Shown: positions 27,126 through 35,951, counted from the stretch's first letter. The stretch is 64,000 bases of DNA from Streptomyces sp. V2I9 (GCF_030817475.1 NZ_JAUSZJ010000002.1:6214626-6278625), one strand, 5' to 3'. The notes: generated from the letters alone by a model not told the origin. Program-made: numbers and translations.

Positions 27126-27380
27126 CGAGCCCCCTGTCCGTGGAACGACGGGGGCGGAAACTCCTCATTCGCTCTCATATCACCGGTCCCCCACTCGGTT
27201 GAAGATGGCTGTCAGCCCCGCCGATGCGACTTCTCCGTGACTACGAGATCCCTCTGCGAGGGTAGACCGCAAGCGCGTCATGTTGTCGGTCCGCAGTCAA
27301 CTGGCTTGAAATTATCGGGGGTTGAAGGTGTCCGGGGTGAGGGGACGGCGGTGCTTCACAAGGAGGAACGGGGCTTCCGC

Positions 27381-27408
27381 GGACCCGGCCGGAGGTCCGG
27401 CCGGGTCC
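27381..27408 (-). terminator. Stem-loop terminator after the AHBA synthase operon
   Basis: GGACCCGGCCGGA (27381-27393) and its exact complement (27396-27408) form a 13-bp stem 8-35 bp beyond the stop of the RifL-RifM fusion gene on the minus strand. No clear U-run follows, as is usual in Streptomyces. The rest of 27126-27380 is the SARP promoter region, with no gene seen. Confidence 0.7.
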
Positions 27409-27415
27409 GGCCGGA

Positions 27416-29167
27416 TCACGCCAGGGCGGCCTCGGCGGGCAGGCACAATTCGGCTAGATCGGCTGGTTTACGCAGGGTGTGTTCGGGCTCGGCGGCGATC
27501 AGCGACCGCTCGTCCGTCTCGCCCCACAGCGCGGCGGCCGCCGCCACGCCCGCGCCCCTGGCCGCCGCCAGGTCCGTCACCGCGTCACCGACCATCATCG
27601 CCTCCTCGGCATCGACCCGGAGCAGGTCGAGGGCGCGCAGGACGATGTCCGGGGCCGGCTTGGGCCGGGCCACCTCGTCCGATCCGATGACGTGGTCGAA
27701 CAGCGGCAGGACGCCCAAGCGGTCGAGCAGCGATCTGGCCCGCCAGCCGGCCTTGCCCGTCGCCACCGCGCACTTCACCCCGTGGTGGCGCAGCAGCCGC
27801 AGCAGGTCGTGGACTCCGGGGAAGAGCGTGACCCGGTCGGCGAGACGCGCGCTCTCCCGGACGAACGGCCCCTCCATCTCCAACGGCAGGTCCATGATCC
27901 GCATGATGTCGGGGAAGTACCGCCCGAGGTGCTTGTTGTACTCCTCGAACGGCGGTTCGCCGTCGCCGACCACCTCGCGGTAGGCAAGGGTGAACGCCTG
28001 CCGCATGACCTCGAAACTGTCGACCACGACGCCGTCGAGGTCGAAGACCACCGCCCTCGGCGGCCGGTCCCGGTGCGGCACCGCCGGCCGCGCCGTCGGG
28101 CGCGTCGACGCCGCCGAGTCGTAGAGCCGCTCGATGGCGTCGACGTTGCGGGCGGCCTCGCGGACCGCGAGACCGCGGGAGGCGGGGTCCGCCAACATCG
28201 CCGGCAGGCCGTCGAGCAGCCGGTCGTACTCGGCGCCGACCGGCTCTCCGGAGACCGGTACGACCGTCTCCTGCCCGTGCCGGGTCAGCGTGAGCACCGA
28301 GTGCTCCTGGCGCGCGGGGCTGAAACCGAACGTGCAGGACAGGCTCAGCGTGCCCGTGCTGCCCTCCACGACCAGGGTGGTGACGTCGTCCGGCCGGTGC
28401 GAGGCCCAGCAGGCCGTGACGGACACGGAGGGGCCGTCCGGCGTCACCAGGAACCCGCGTGCGGTGTCCTCGACGTCGCCGGAGAGCTCCGCCGTGCCGT
28501 CCTCGCGCCAGCCGGCGCGCGCGGTGCCGTCGGTGAGGAAGTCGTCCGACACCGCCCCGAGAACGTGCCGGAACTTGGCGTTGCCCAGCAGCGGCCCGGC
28601 CACGTCCAGCAGGTGCCAGCCCAGGTCCATCAGCGCGCCGCCGCCCGACAGCCGCGCTTGCGTGAACCAGCCGGCGCCGCTCGGGACCCCTCGCGCCCGG
28701 ACCCAGCCCAGCGAGACGTGCCGGACGGTGCCCACCGACTCCGCCAGCTCCAGCAGGGTGCGCACATCGGTGCGGTACCGGGCCGCGCTCCCGGCCAGCA
28801 GGACCGCGCCGCCGGCCGACTCGGCGGCTGCCAGCCGGTCGGCCTCGGCCGACGACAGGCACACCGGCTTCTCCACGAACACCGGGACACCGGCGCCGAG
28901 GACCGTCTCGGCGACGGTGGCGTGCAGGTGGTTGGGGACCGCGACGATGACGAGGTCCACGGTGTCCGGTGGGAGATCCCGCACGGACGCCAGCGCCGGG
29001 AACGCGTCCCGGCTCGCGGCCTCGCGCGCCCGCGGGTCGGGGTCGACGACCGCGACGACGCGGTACGCGGGGTGCGCGGTGAGCCGCGGCAGCCAGATGG
29101 AGCGCGCGGCCCAGCCGGCCCCCACGACCGCCACGCGCAGCGGCCCTTCGCCGGTACGCCGGCTCAT
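27416..29167 (-). CDS. rifL-rifM: Fused RifL oxidoreductase-RifM phosphatase (AHBA pathway)
   Basis: A 583-residue natural fusion. Residues 1-350 are a Gfo/Idh/MocA-type NAD-dependent oxidoreductase (RVAVVGAGWAARSIW; VPVFVEKPVCLSSAEADRLA; GGALMDLGWHLLD), matching RifL, which works with the RifK aminotransferase to make the kanosamine-type precursor. Residues 360-583 are a HAD-superfamily phosphatase (RAVVFDLDGVVVDSF with the nucleophile DLD; VKCAVATGKAG; KPAPDIVLRALD; MMVGDAVTDLAAA), matching RifM. A short Pro/Arg/Thr linker joins them. In rifamycin, ansamitocin and mitomycin clusters these are separate genes. ATG 29167 overlaps the RifK stop (ATGA), so it is co-translated with AHBA synthase. 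Confidence 0.9.
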   Translation of the reverse strand: MSRRTGEGPLRVAVVGAGWAARSIWLPRLTAHPAYRVVAVVDPDPRAREAASRDAFPALASVRDLPPDTVDLVIVAVPNHLHATVAETVLGAGVPVFVEKPVCLSSAEADRLAAAESAGGAVLLAGSAARYRTDVRTLLELAESVGTVRHVSLGWVRARGVPSGAGWFTQARLSGGGALMDLGWHLLDVAGPLLGNAKFRHVLGAVSDDFLTDGTARAGWREDGTAELSGDVEDTARGFLVTPDGPSVSVTACWASHRPDDVTTLVVEGSTGTLSLSCTFGFSPARQEHSVLTLTRHGQETVVPVSGEPVGAEYDRLLDGLPAMLADPASRGLAVREAARNVDAIERLYDSAASTRPTARPAVPHRDRPPRAVVFDLDGVVVDSFEVMRQAFTLAYREVVGDGEPPFEEYNKHLGRYFPDIMRIMDLPLEMEGPFVRESARLADRVTLFPGVHDLLRLLRHHGVKCAVATGKAGWRARSLLDRLGVLPLFDHVIGSDEVARPKPAPDIVLRALDLLRVDAEEAMMVGDAVTDLAAARGAGVAAAAALWGETDERSLIAAEPEHTLRKPADLAELCLPAEAALA

Positions 29168-30327
29168 GCCGTGGCCAGGGTGTCGGCGACGATGTCGGCG
29201 ATCCGGTGCATCTGCTCCTCGGTGCCCAGCAGCGTGCGGTGGTGCAGCCAGACGGTGTCCTGGTGCACGGCCTCGGTGGTGGGGCACCGGGAGGCGAGCT
29301 CGTCCACGGACAGCTCCGGAGCGCCGGTCTCCCAGAAGCCGGGGCAGCGGTAGATCGCCCGGAACGCGGCGAAGGCGGGAACGCCCCGCGCGATGAGCTT
29401 GTCGACCAGGGCGTTGCGCGCTTCCTCGGTGATGCCGGGGAGCCGGAACATCATCATGTAGTGCGGGTTGCGGTCGCACCGCTCGTCGCGGCTCTGCGCC
29501 GTCACACCGTCGATCTGGTCGAGGAGGCGGGTGAGGAGCGGCGCACGCTCCTCGCGCAGGCTGATCTGGGCGTCGAGACGACTCAACTGGGCGCGGAGCA
29601 CCGCGGCCGAGAACTCGTTCATGCGGAAGTTCGACCCCGACGTCTGGTGGAAGTAGCCGCGGTCCGCCGACGGCCGCCCGCAGCTGTGCCGCAGGAACGC
29701 CTGCTCGTACTGCTCGCCCTCCGGGAACAGCACGGCACCGCCCTCTCCGGCGGTCATCAGCTTGCCGTTCTGGAAGCTGAACGCGGCGATCGACGGGAAC
29801 TCACCGACCCGGCGGCCCTGCCAGCGGGCACCGTGCGCGTGGGCGGCGTCCTGGATCAGCGGCACCCCGCTGTCGGCGGACAGCTTCTCCAGCGCGTCCA
29901 TGTCGGCGATGTGCCCGGCCATGTGCACCGGCATGATGGCGGCCGTCCTCGGCCCGATCGCGCGCTCGACGGCGGCGGGGTCGATGCAGAAGGTCCCGGG
30001 GTCGATGTCGACCGGCACGGCGACGGCACCGAGACGCTGTGCGGCCTGGGACGACGAGATGAAGGTGAACGCCGGCACGATCACCTCGGTGCCCGGCCCC
30101 ACCCCCAGCACCTGGAGCGCGAGTTCGAGGGCGTGGGTGCCGTTGGTCACCGCCAGCGCGTGCTCGGCGCCGTGATACTCGGCGAACTCGCGCTCGAACT
30201 CGGTGACTTCGCTGCCCCCCATGCGCCACCACTGGCCCTGCTCCAGGGCGCGGAGGAGGTTGACGCGCTCGACGTCGTCGAACTGCGGCCAAGCCGGGAA
30301 TTCCGGAACGTCTCGGGAAATGCTCAC
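29164..30327 (-). CDS. rifK: AHBA synthase (3-amino-5-hydroxybenzoate synthase)
   Basis: A 387-residue PLP enzyme of the DegT/DnrJ/EryC1 aminotransferase fold, the usual length of AHBA synthase. The N-terminus (PEFPAWPQFDDVERVNLLRAL, QGQWWRMGG), PAFTFISSSQAAQ, MPVHMAGHIADMD, QDAAHAHGARW and the PLP-Lys segment SFQNGKLMTAGEGG are all characteristic. It aromatises 5-amino-5-deoxy-3-dehydroshikimate to AHBA, and in the rif system also acts with RifL as a UDP-3-keto-glucose aminotransferase. First gene of the rifK-rifLM operon, preceded by the cluster operator. The diagnostic gene of the cluster. Confidence 0.97.
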   Translation of the reverse strand: MSISRDVPEFPAWPQFDDVERVNLLRALEQGQWWRMGGSEVTEFEREFAEYHGAEHALAVTNGTHALELALQVLGVGPGTEVIVPAFTFISSSQAAQRLGAVAVPVDIDPGTFCIDPAAVERAIGPRTAAIMPVHMAGHIADMDALEKLSADSGVPLIQDAAHAHGARWQGRRVGEFPSIAAFSFQNGKLMTAGEGGAVLFPEGEQYEQAFLRHSCGRPSADRGYFHQTSGSNFRMNEFSAAVLRAQLSRLDAQISLREERAPLLTRLLDQIDGVTAQSRDERCDRNPHYMMMFRLPGITEEARNALVDKLIARGVPAFAAFRAIYRCPGFWETGAPELSVDELASRCPTTEAVHQDTVWLHHRTLLGTEEQMHRIADIVADTLATA

Positions 30328-30446
30328 GGTCCCTGTCCTTTACTTACTGGAGAAGTTCTTCGACGGAGGGATATGTCTCTCGAGAGGCGGCGGGAGTTGT
30401 CGACCGCGCGCTTGTCGAAAATACCTGACGTGAACCCGGCCGCCCA

Positions 30447-30464
30447 CCCCCTACAACCCCCCTG
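30447..30464 (-). promoter_or_regulatory. Direct-repeat operator upstream of rifK
   Basis: Read toward rifK the sequence has CAGGGGGG and TAGGGGG 11 bp apart. It lies in the 222-bp divergent space between rifK and rifJ and matches the elements before the PKS, rifH and the oxidase gene, including a TTG between the blocks. Confidence 0.6.
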
Positions 30465-30549
30465 CATCGAATCCGTTCTTCCACGGTTTCGCACCGGGTA
30501 TAACTGGGGCTAGAAATGGGGCGACCATCGTCGACTGAAAGGTGGCGTC

Positions 30550-30984
30550 ATGAGCCGACTGCTGCTGCTCAACGGCCCCAATCTCGGCATCCTCGGCCGT
30601 CGTGAGCCGGAGATCTACGGGACCGATACTCTGGCGGACATCGAGAAAGCCGTGGCGGAAGAGGTCGCGGACCGGGGCTGGACGGTGTCCGGCATCCAGG
30701 ACGACGCGGAGGGCGCCCTCGTCCGGGCGGTCAACGACCACCCCGACACCGTCGGCGCGATCGTCAACCCGGGTGCCCTGATGATCGCCGGCTGGAGCCT
30801 GCGCGACGCGCTCGCCGCCTACCCGCGCCCCTGGATCGAGGTGCACCTCTCCAACGTCTGGGCGCGCGAGTCGTTCCGGCACGAGTCGGTCATCGCACCG
30901 CTCGCCGGGGGAGTCGTGGTCGGTCTCGGGGCGTACGGGTACCGCCTGGCGGCGAAGGCGCTGCTGCACCTCGTCCCGGAGTGA
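30550..30984 (+). CDS. rifJ: Type II 3-dehydroquinate / aminodehydroquinate dehydratase
   Basis: A 144-residue AroQ-type dehydratase of normal length. It shows LLLLNGPNLGILGRREPEIYG with the catalytic Arg/Tyr loop, IVNPGALMIAGWSLRDAL, IEVHLSNVWARESFRHESV and the ending GLGAYGYRLA. In AHBA clusters it converts aminodehydroquinate to aminodehydroshikimate. The GALM/GW region replaces the usual GAYTHTSVAL-like loop, perhaps reflecting the amino substrate. ATG 30550 is preceded by AAAGGTGG. Monocistronic, divergent from rifK, ending at a strong terminator. Confidence 0.95.
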   Translation: MSRLLLLNGPNLGILGRREPEIYGTDTLADIEKAVAEEVADRGWTVSGIQDDAEGALVRAVNDHPDTVGAIVNPGALMIAGWSLRDALAAYPRPWIEVHLSNVWARESFRHESVIAPLAGGVVVGLGAYGYRLAAKALLHLVPE

Positions 30985-30991
30985 CGCCAGG

Positions 30992-31040
30992 GGGGGCGGG
31001 CCGGGCTCGGGGCATCATGCCCCGAGCCCGGCCCGCCCCC
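30992..31040. terminator. Strong bidirectional terminator between rifJ and rifG
   Basis: A perfect 22-bp inverted repeat (30992-31013 and 31019-31040) with loop ATCAT lies between the convergent stops at 30984 and 31050. Every base pairs across the arms, which are almost wholly G/C. Confidence 0.92.
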
Positions 31041-31049
31041 GAGTCCCTC

Positions 31050-32087
31050 TCAGCCGCGGTCCATCCCCGCCAGGCACTCCTTCACCACGGATTCCGGAAC
31101 GCCGGGGACCAGCTCCGCGCCGGCCGCCCCGTCGAGGACGAAGGCCAGGCCGCCGAGCGCCTTCTTGTCCAGCTTCATCAGGCGGATCAGCGCCTTGTCG
31201 TCGACGTCCGCGGGCAGCTGCCAGGGCAGTCCGTAATGCCGTACGACGGCGAGGTGGTCCTCGACGCGCTCCGGGCCGATGCGGCCGAGCGCCCCGGCGA
31301 GCCGACCCGCGAACACGGTGCCGACGGCCACCGCCTCACCGTGTCGTAGCCGGAAGTCCGTCTCCACTTCGAGCGCGTGTCCGAGCGTGTGGCCGTAGTT
31401 GAGCAGATGCCGCAGACCGGTGTCCCGTTCGTCGCGGGAGACGATCTCCGCCTTGCGCCGCACACTCGCCGTGATCTGCTCGACCGTGGAGAGCCGGCGC
31501 AGGTCGCCGGCGCCGATGAAGTGGCAGCGGGCGATCTCGCCGTAGCCGTTGAGCCACTCCCGCTCGGGCAGGGTGCGCAGATAGTCGGTGTCGCACAGGA
31601 CGGCGCTGGGCTGCCAGTACGCGCCGACGAGGTTCTTCCCTTCGGGCAGGTTGACCGCCGTCTTGCCTCCGGTGCTGGCGTCCACCTGGGCGAGCAGCGA
31701 AGTAGGCAGATGGATGACCGGAACACCCCTGTGGTACAGCGCGGCGGCCAGGCCGACGGTGTCGGTGGTGGTCCCGCCACCGCAGGAGACGACCACGTCG
31801 CTCCGGCTGAGCCCGGCGTCCGCGAACTGCCGGCACAGGTTCCCCACGGTCTCCAGCGTCTTGCTCTGCTCCCCGTCCCGCGCCTCGATCACGCGGTGGG
31901 GCACCCCCGGGTCCGGCACCCACTCCGCCGGGCGCGCGGAGACGACCACGGCACGCGAGGCGCCGAGTTCGGCCACGCATGCGGCCAACAGGTGCCGGGT
32001 CCCGGCGCCGATGTGCACGTCGTAGGAGCGTTCCCGCAGCGCCACCCGGACACTGGTGCTCGCGTCGCGGGTCGCCGGGGCGCTCAT
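31050..32087 (-). CDS. rifG: Aminodehydroquinate synthase (DHQ synthase family)
   Basis: A 345-residue dehydroquinate synthase homologue. The NAD/metal site segments are visible: DVVVSCGGGTTTDTVGLAAA, PTSLLAQVDASTGGKTAVN, EWLNGYGEIARC, LLNYGHTLGHALE and RHGEAVAVGTVFAG. In AHBA clusters this enzyme cyclises aminoDAHP to aminodehydroquinate. ATG 32087 overlaps the stop of the upstream gene (ATGA), so it is the second gene of a two-gene operon. A 345-residue size fits the family. Confidence 0.93.
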   Translation of the reverse strand: MSAPATRDASTSVRVALRERSYDVHIGAGTRHLLAACVAELGASRAVVVSARPAEWVPDPGVPHRVIEARDGEQSKTLETVGNLCRQFADAGLSRSDVVVSCGGGTTTDTVGLAAALYHRGVPVIHLPTSLLAQVDASTGGKTAVNLPEGKNLVGAYWQPSAVLCDTDYLRTLPEREWLNGYGEIARCHFIGAGDLRRLSTVEQITASVRRKAEIVSRDERDTGLRHLLNYGHTLGHALEVETDFRLRHGEAVAVGTVFAGRLAGALGRIGPERVEDHLAVVRHYGLPWQLPADVDDKALIRLMKLDKKALGGLAFVLDGAAGAELVPGVPESVVKECLAGMDRG

Positions 32088-32863
32088 ACCCGGCCCCCGG
32101 AAGCGGTGGCCGGCAGCTGAGCGGGTCGTTCGGTCAGCTCGTTGCGTACGGTGAGTGCGGCCGCCGCACTCCGGGCGGGAGGTATCCCGAGCCGGTCGTG
32201 CGTGGCGCCCGCGTGATGCAGGAGCAGGTACGGCTCCGGCAGGCCGCCGGCCGGACCCTGCCGCAGGACGTGCCGTGTGCGCTCCAGATAGGTCTGCCGG
32301 GCTTCCGACCGCGGGTGCGGCACGGTGGCCGCCCGTACGTCCGCCTCCACCGCAAGTTCCTCCCGCCGCCTCGGCGGGAGTGCCGCGCTCCAGAGCTGCC
32401 AGCACTGGAAGAGGAACCCCGGCCCGGCGCCCTCGGGGAGCAGTCCGACCAGGTCCCGCAGGTGGGTCACGCCCAGCCGGAACGCGTCTTCCGCATCCGG
32501 CACGCCCTCCGGCAGCACCGCCAGGGCGAACGCTGTGGACACCGCCGCGAGTTCGTCCGTCACCTCCCGGCCGCTCTCATGCCTCCGGTCGGCGATGCGC
32601 CGGACGTCCTGCCGCACGGCGAGCCGCCATGGCGGCCCGGTCCGCGCGCGCAGCAGCTCCACCACGCCCGGACGGACCCGGGGGGCGCAGTCCACCCAGA
32701 CGTCGACCGCCGGGCCCGCCGGGCCGTCGGCGCGGGAGAAGAAGAAACAGGCTCCGGGGTCGGCCGACCGGAGGTGCCGCGCCAGGCGCGGCAGTACGGG
32801 GGGCAGGGGCGTGGGCACCCTTGCGGCGCCATACAGGCGCACGAACAGCCATTGACGCGCCAA
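32084..32863 (-). CDS. Small protein resembling the C-terminal domain of lantibiotic dehydratases (SpaB_C-like)
   Basis: A 259-residue protein of unknown function. The opening WLFVRLYG, a Ser/Phe-rich CFFFSRADGPAG where family members have a WFFIRY-type strand, then DVWVD, DVRRIADRRHESGREVTDELAAVST and GVTHLRDLVGLLP resemble the order of blocks in the thiopeptide-type/SpaB_C domain of LanB proteins. Conserved His/Arg residues of the RYxDPxxHLR segment are not obvious, so catalysis cannot be assumed. Starts at TTG 32863 with GAGGTGG 9 bp upstream. Translationally coupled to rifG and divergent from rifH, which places it firmly in the AHBA part of the cluster. Family call is tentative. Confidence 0.45.
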   Translation of the reverse strand: MARQWLFVRLYGAARVPTPLPPVLPRLARHLRSADPGACFFFSRADGPAGPAVDVWVDCAPRVRPGVVELLRARTGPPWRLAVRQDVRRIADRRHESGREVTDELAAVSTAFALAVLPEGVPDAEDAFRLGVTHLRDLVGLLPEGAGPGFLFQCWQLWSAALPPRRREELAVEADVRAATVPHPRSEARQTYLERTRHVLRQGPAGGLPEPYLLLHHAGATHDRLGIPPARSAAAALTVRNELTERPAQLPATASGGRV

Positions 32864-32984
32864 AACGATCCACCTCGATCTTCGCGGGGCCGGTCCTGGA
32901 CGTCGCCGATCCTAGGGATCACGATGACCGGAGGGCAATTGTCGAAGCTCCCGTGAGCTGTGCCGAAGAAAATGAGGGAGTGGT

Positions 32985-33002
32985 TAGGGGTACTGCTAGG
33001 GG
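32985..33002 (+). promoter_or_regulatory. Direct-repeat operator upstream of rifH
   Basis: Two exact TAGGGG blocks (32985-32990 and 32997-33002), 12 bp apart and oriented toward rifH, lie in the 183-bp divergent region between rifH and the SpaB_C-like gene. Same element as before the PKS, rifK and the oxidase. Confidence 0.62.
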
Positions 33003-33046
33003 TTCGCCCCTGCCGTTTCAATGACCTTATGCATCCGACTGTTCAG

Positions 33047-34261
33047 ATGGACAATGCGGCCGAGGAACATCCCGGCCTTTCCCGAGAAATGTGTGACCGG
33101 ATTTCCGAGGCCCTGGGCAGGCCGGCCGCGCAGCAGCCCCCGTGGCCCGACCAGGAGCAGGTGCGCTCGGTCTCCGCGTTCCTGGCGACACTGCCCCCGC
33201 TCGTCACTCCGGACCAGATCCGCAGGCTGCGCGGGGACTTGGCTCTGGTCGCCCGCGGCGAGGCGTTCCTGCTCCAGGGAGGGGACTGCGCCGAGACCTT
33301 CGCCGGGAACACCCCGGACCACGTCCGGGGCACCGTCGACACCCTGGAACGGATGGCGGCGGTCCTGGCGGACGAGGCGGGGCTGCCCGTGGTGACCGTC
33401 GGCCGGCTGGCCGGTCAGTACGCGAAGCCGCGTTCCCAGGCCGTCGACGGTCTGGGGCTGCCCGTGTACCGCGGCGACATCGTCAACGCGGCGACCCCCG
33501 ACGCCGGGGCGCGCGTCCCCGACCCCGTGCGGATGATCGAGGGCTACCGCAACGCCCGCGACACCCTCGGCATGCTGCGCTCGGGGCACCCCGCCGACAT
33601 CTACACCAGTCACGAGGCCCTGCTCCTCGACTACGAGCGTGCCCTGCTGGTGACGGACCCGGACGAGCCCGGCCGGCCGTACGCGGGATCGGCGCACTTC
33701 CTGTGGATCGGTGAGCGCACCCGCCGGCCCGACGGCGCGCACCTCGCGTTCGCCGCGCTGCTCGCCAATCCGGTGGGGGTGAAGGTCGGCCCGGGTACGC
33801 GGGCCGACCAGGTCGCCGAATACGTCGAGCGGCTCGACCCGGACGGCGAGCCCGGACGGCTCACCCTGATCAGCCGGATGGGCAGCACCAGGGTCCGGGA
33901 CGTGCTCCCGCCCCTCGTCGAACGGGTCGCCGCGACGGGCCGCCAGGTCGTCTGGCAGTGCGATCCCATGCACGGCAACACCCGTGAGTCCGCGATCGGC
34001 TACAAGACCCGGCGCCTGGACGACATCGTCGACGAGGTCGAGGGCTTCTTCGCGGTGCACCGCGCGCTCGGCACCCACCCGGGCGGGGTGCACCTGGAGC
34101 TCACAGGGGACGACGTGACCGAGTGCCTCGGCGGCCCGCGGGGTATAACCGCCCATGGCCTCACCGGACGCTACGAGAGCCTCTGCGATCCCCGGCTCAA
34201 CGCCGACCAGGCGATGGAAGTGGCCCATCGCGTGGCGGCGCTGTCGAAGAGCCGGACGTGA
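33047..34261 (+). CDS. rifH: Type II DAHP synthase / aminoDAHP synthase
   Basis: A class II (plant-type) 3-deoxy-7-phosphoheptulonate synthase of about 404 residues: FLLQGGDCAETF, RLAGQYAKPRS, YRGDIVN, TSHEALLLDYE, FLWIGERTR, NPVGVKVGP, QCDPMHGNT and GGVHLELTGDDVTECLGG are all present. In AHBA clusters RifH homologues supply the (amino)DAHP that RifG cyclises. The start is uncertain: ATG 33047 is chosen for the spacing to the operator, ATG 33029 and GTG 32960 are in frame, and none has a good ribosome-binding site. The longer start would put the operator inside the gene. Confidence 0.93.
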   Translation: MDNAAEEHPGLSREMCDRISEALGRPAAQQPPWPDQEQVRSVSAFLATLPPLVTPDQIRRLRGDLALVARGEAFLLQGGDCAETFAGNTPDHVRGTVDTLERMAAVLADEAGLPVVTVGRLAGQYAKPRSQAVDGLGLPVYRGDIVNAATPDAGARVPDPVRMIEGYRNARDTLGMLRSGHPADIYTSHEALLLDYERALLVTDPDEPGRPYAGSAHFLWIGERTRRPDGAHLAFAALLANPVGVKVGPGTRADQVAEYVERLDPDGEPGRLTLISRMGSTRVRDVLPPLVERVAATGRQVVWQCDPMHGNTRESAIGYKTRRLDDIVDEVEGFFAVHRALGTHPGGVHLELTGDDVTECLGGPRGITAHGLTGRYESLCDPRLNADQAMEVAHRVAALSKSRT

Positions 34262-34371
34262 AAGGCACACCGATGTGTCTGTGGCACAAAGAAGTGCCTT
34301 CTTCCGCTCGTCGCCACGGGCACGCATCATGGCTGCTGTAACAAACGGTGCACTATTGGAGGCGACCGGAG

Positions 34372-35847
34372 ATGGGCCAGCCAGCCCTGCAGAAGAGTAA
34401 ATCGCCGTGGCTGACGATCAGCGTTCTATGCCTCGGCCAATTGATGATCGTGCTCGATCAGAATATCGTGAACGTGGCACTTCCGGCGGTGCAGCGGGGG
34501 ATCGGAATTTCCTCGGACAATCTGGTCTGGGTTGTCAACGCCTATGTCATCCCGTTCGGCGGCCTGCTTCTTCTGGCGGGGCGACTCGGTGACCTGATCG
34601 GCCGGAAGGTCGTTTTCCTCACCGGTGTCGGGCTCTTCAGCCTCGCCTCTCTGCTGTGTGGCTTCGCGTCCAGCGAGGCGACGATGATTCTGTTCCGGTT
34701 CATCCAGGGCATCGGCGGGGCCGTCGCCTCCGCCTGCATTCTCGGCATGGTCGCGACCACCTTTTCCGAGCCGCGCAAAGTGGCGCAGGCCATCGGCGCC
34801 TACAGCTTCGCCTCGGCGGGCGGCGGCGCGGTCGGACCGCTGCTGGGCGGCGTTCTCACCGACACGCTGAGCTGGCACTGGATCTTCTTCATCAACGCCC
34901 CGATCGGTGCCGTCCTCATCCTGGTCGGTCTCGGCCGGATCGAGCGTGACCGGGGCCAGGGACTCAGCAAGGGGACCGACTTCCTCGGCGCCGTGCTGGT
35001 CACCGCGGGCATGACACTGCTGGTCTACACGCTCGTCGACGCCGAGCAGGCCGGCTGGGGTTCGGCTCAGACGCTGCTCCTCGGCCTGCTGTCGATCCTG
35101 CTGCTCGTCGGCTTCGTCGTGCGCCAGGCCACCGCCGCACAGCCGCTGCTGCCGCTGGGCATCTTCCGCTCCCGCAGCCTGACCGCGGCGAACATCGTGC
35201 AGTTCATGATGATCGCGGGCATGTTCGGACTGTTGTTCTTCGGCACGCTGTACGTCCAGCGCGTGCTGGGCTACAGCTCGCTGGAGGCGGGCCTCGGATT
35301 CGTGCCGATCGCGGTCGTGATCGCGGCCATCTCCCTGGGGCTGTCCGCCCGGCTGATCACCAAGTTCGGGCAGCGCCCGATGCTGTTCACGGGCTTGGTC
35401 CTCATCATCGTGGCTTTCGTGATGCTCTCGTTCGCCCGGGTCGACGGCACCTATGCGGTGGACTTCCTGCCCGCCAGCCTCTTCATGGGCGTCGGCTTCG
35501 GTCTGGCCGCCCCGGCGATGATGGGGCTCGGCATGTCCTCCGTCACGCCCGAGGAGTCGGGCATCGCGTCCGGCCTGTTCAACACCACCCAGCAGGTCGG
35601 CGGCGCCATCGGCCTCGCGGTGCTCAGCGCGGTGGTCAGCTCCCGTACGGACACCCTCACGACCGCGGGCAAGTCCGAGCCGGAGGCCCTGCTCGGTGGC
35701 TACCACGCGGCGTTCCTGCTTGCCGCCGGATTCGTGCTGCTGGCCCTGGTCATCGGGGCCGTCATGCTCGCGAAGAAGGAGCCGGAGCGCCGGCAGCCTG
35801 CCGAAGGCACGGCGGGCGCCGCCGAGTCGGACCTCGTCACCGGCTGA
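34372..35847 (+). CDS. MFS drug efflux transporter, DHA2 (14-helix) family
   Basis: A 491-residue integral membrane protein with about 14 hydrophobic segments. The first helix holds QLMIVLDQNIVNVALPAVQ, motif A is GRLGDLIGRK, and motif C-like GAYSFASAGGGAVGPLLGGVL follows. This is the EmrB/QacA-type proton-driven exporter group, the likely route for export of the finished ansamycin and self-resistance, as RifP in rifamycin producers. ATG 34372 follows GGAGG. It begins 110 bp after rifH on the same strand and may share its promoter. Confidence 0.93.
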   Translation: MGQPALQKSKSPWLTISVLCLGQLMIVLDQNIVNVALPAVQRGIGISSDNLVWVVNAYVIPFGGLLLLAGRLGDLIGRKVVFLTGVGLFSLASLLCGFASSEATMILFRFIQGIGGAVASACILGMVATTFSEPRKVAQAIGAYSFASAGGGAVGPLLGGVLTDTLSWHWIFFINAPIGAVLILVGLGRIERDRGQGLSKGTDFLGAVLVTAGMTLLVYTLVDAEQAGWGSAQTLLLGLLSILLLVGFVVRQATAAQPLLPLGIFRSRSLTAANIVQFMMIAGMFGLLFFGTLYVQRVLGYSSLEAGLGFVPIAVVIAAISLGLSARLITKFGQRPMLFTGLVLIIVAFVMLSFARVDGTYAVDFLPASLFMGVGFGLAAPAMMGLGMSSVTPEESGIASGLFNTTQQVGGAIGLAVLSAVVSSRTDTLTTAGKSEPEALLGGYHAAFLLAAGFVLLALVIGAVMLAKKEPERRQPAEGTAGAAESDLVTG

Positions 35848-35894
35848 CCGGCCCCACCGGCGCGCGGCCCGCACCCGGCCACCCGGTCGCACAC

Positions 35895-35927
35895 GGCGGA
35901 GGCCGGGACACCGTCCCGGCCTCCGCC
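35895..35927. terminator. Bidirectional terminator between the exporter and thioesterase genes
   Basis: A perfect 15-bp inverted repeat, GGCGGAGGCCGGGAC (35895-35909) and complement (35913-35927), with a 3-nt loop, between convergent stops at 35847 and 35952. Confidence 0.85.
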
Positions 35928-35951
35928 GCCGTCCGCCCGCCGCCCGGCCCG

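Noticed and set aside
27316..27330. GGGGGTTGA near the SARP start as a fifth operator
   Set aside because: It has only one good block, wrong spacing for the second and points away from the SARP gene.
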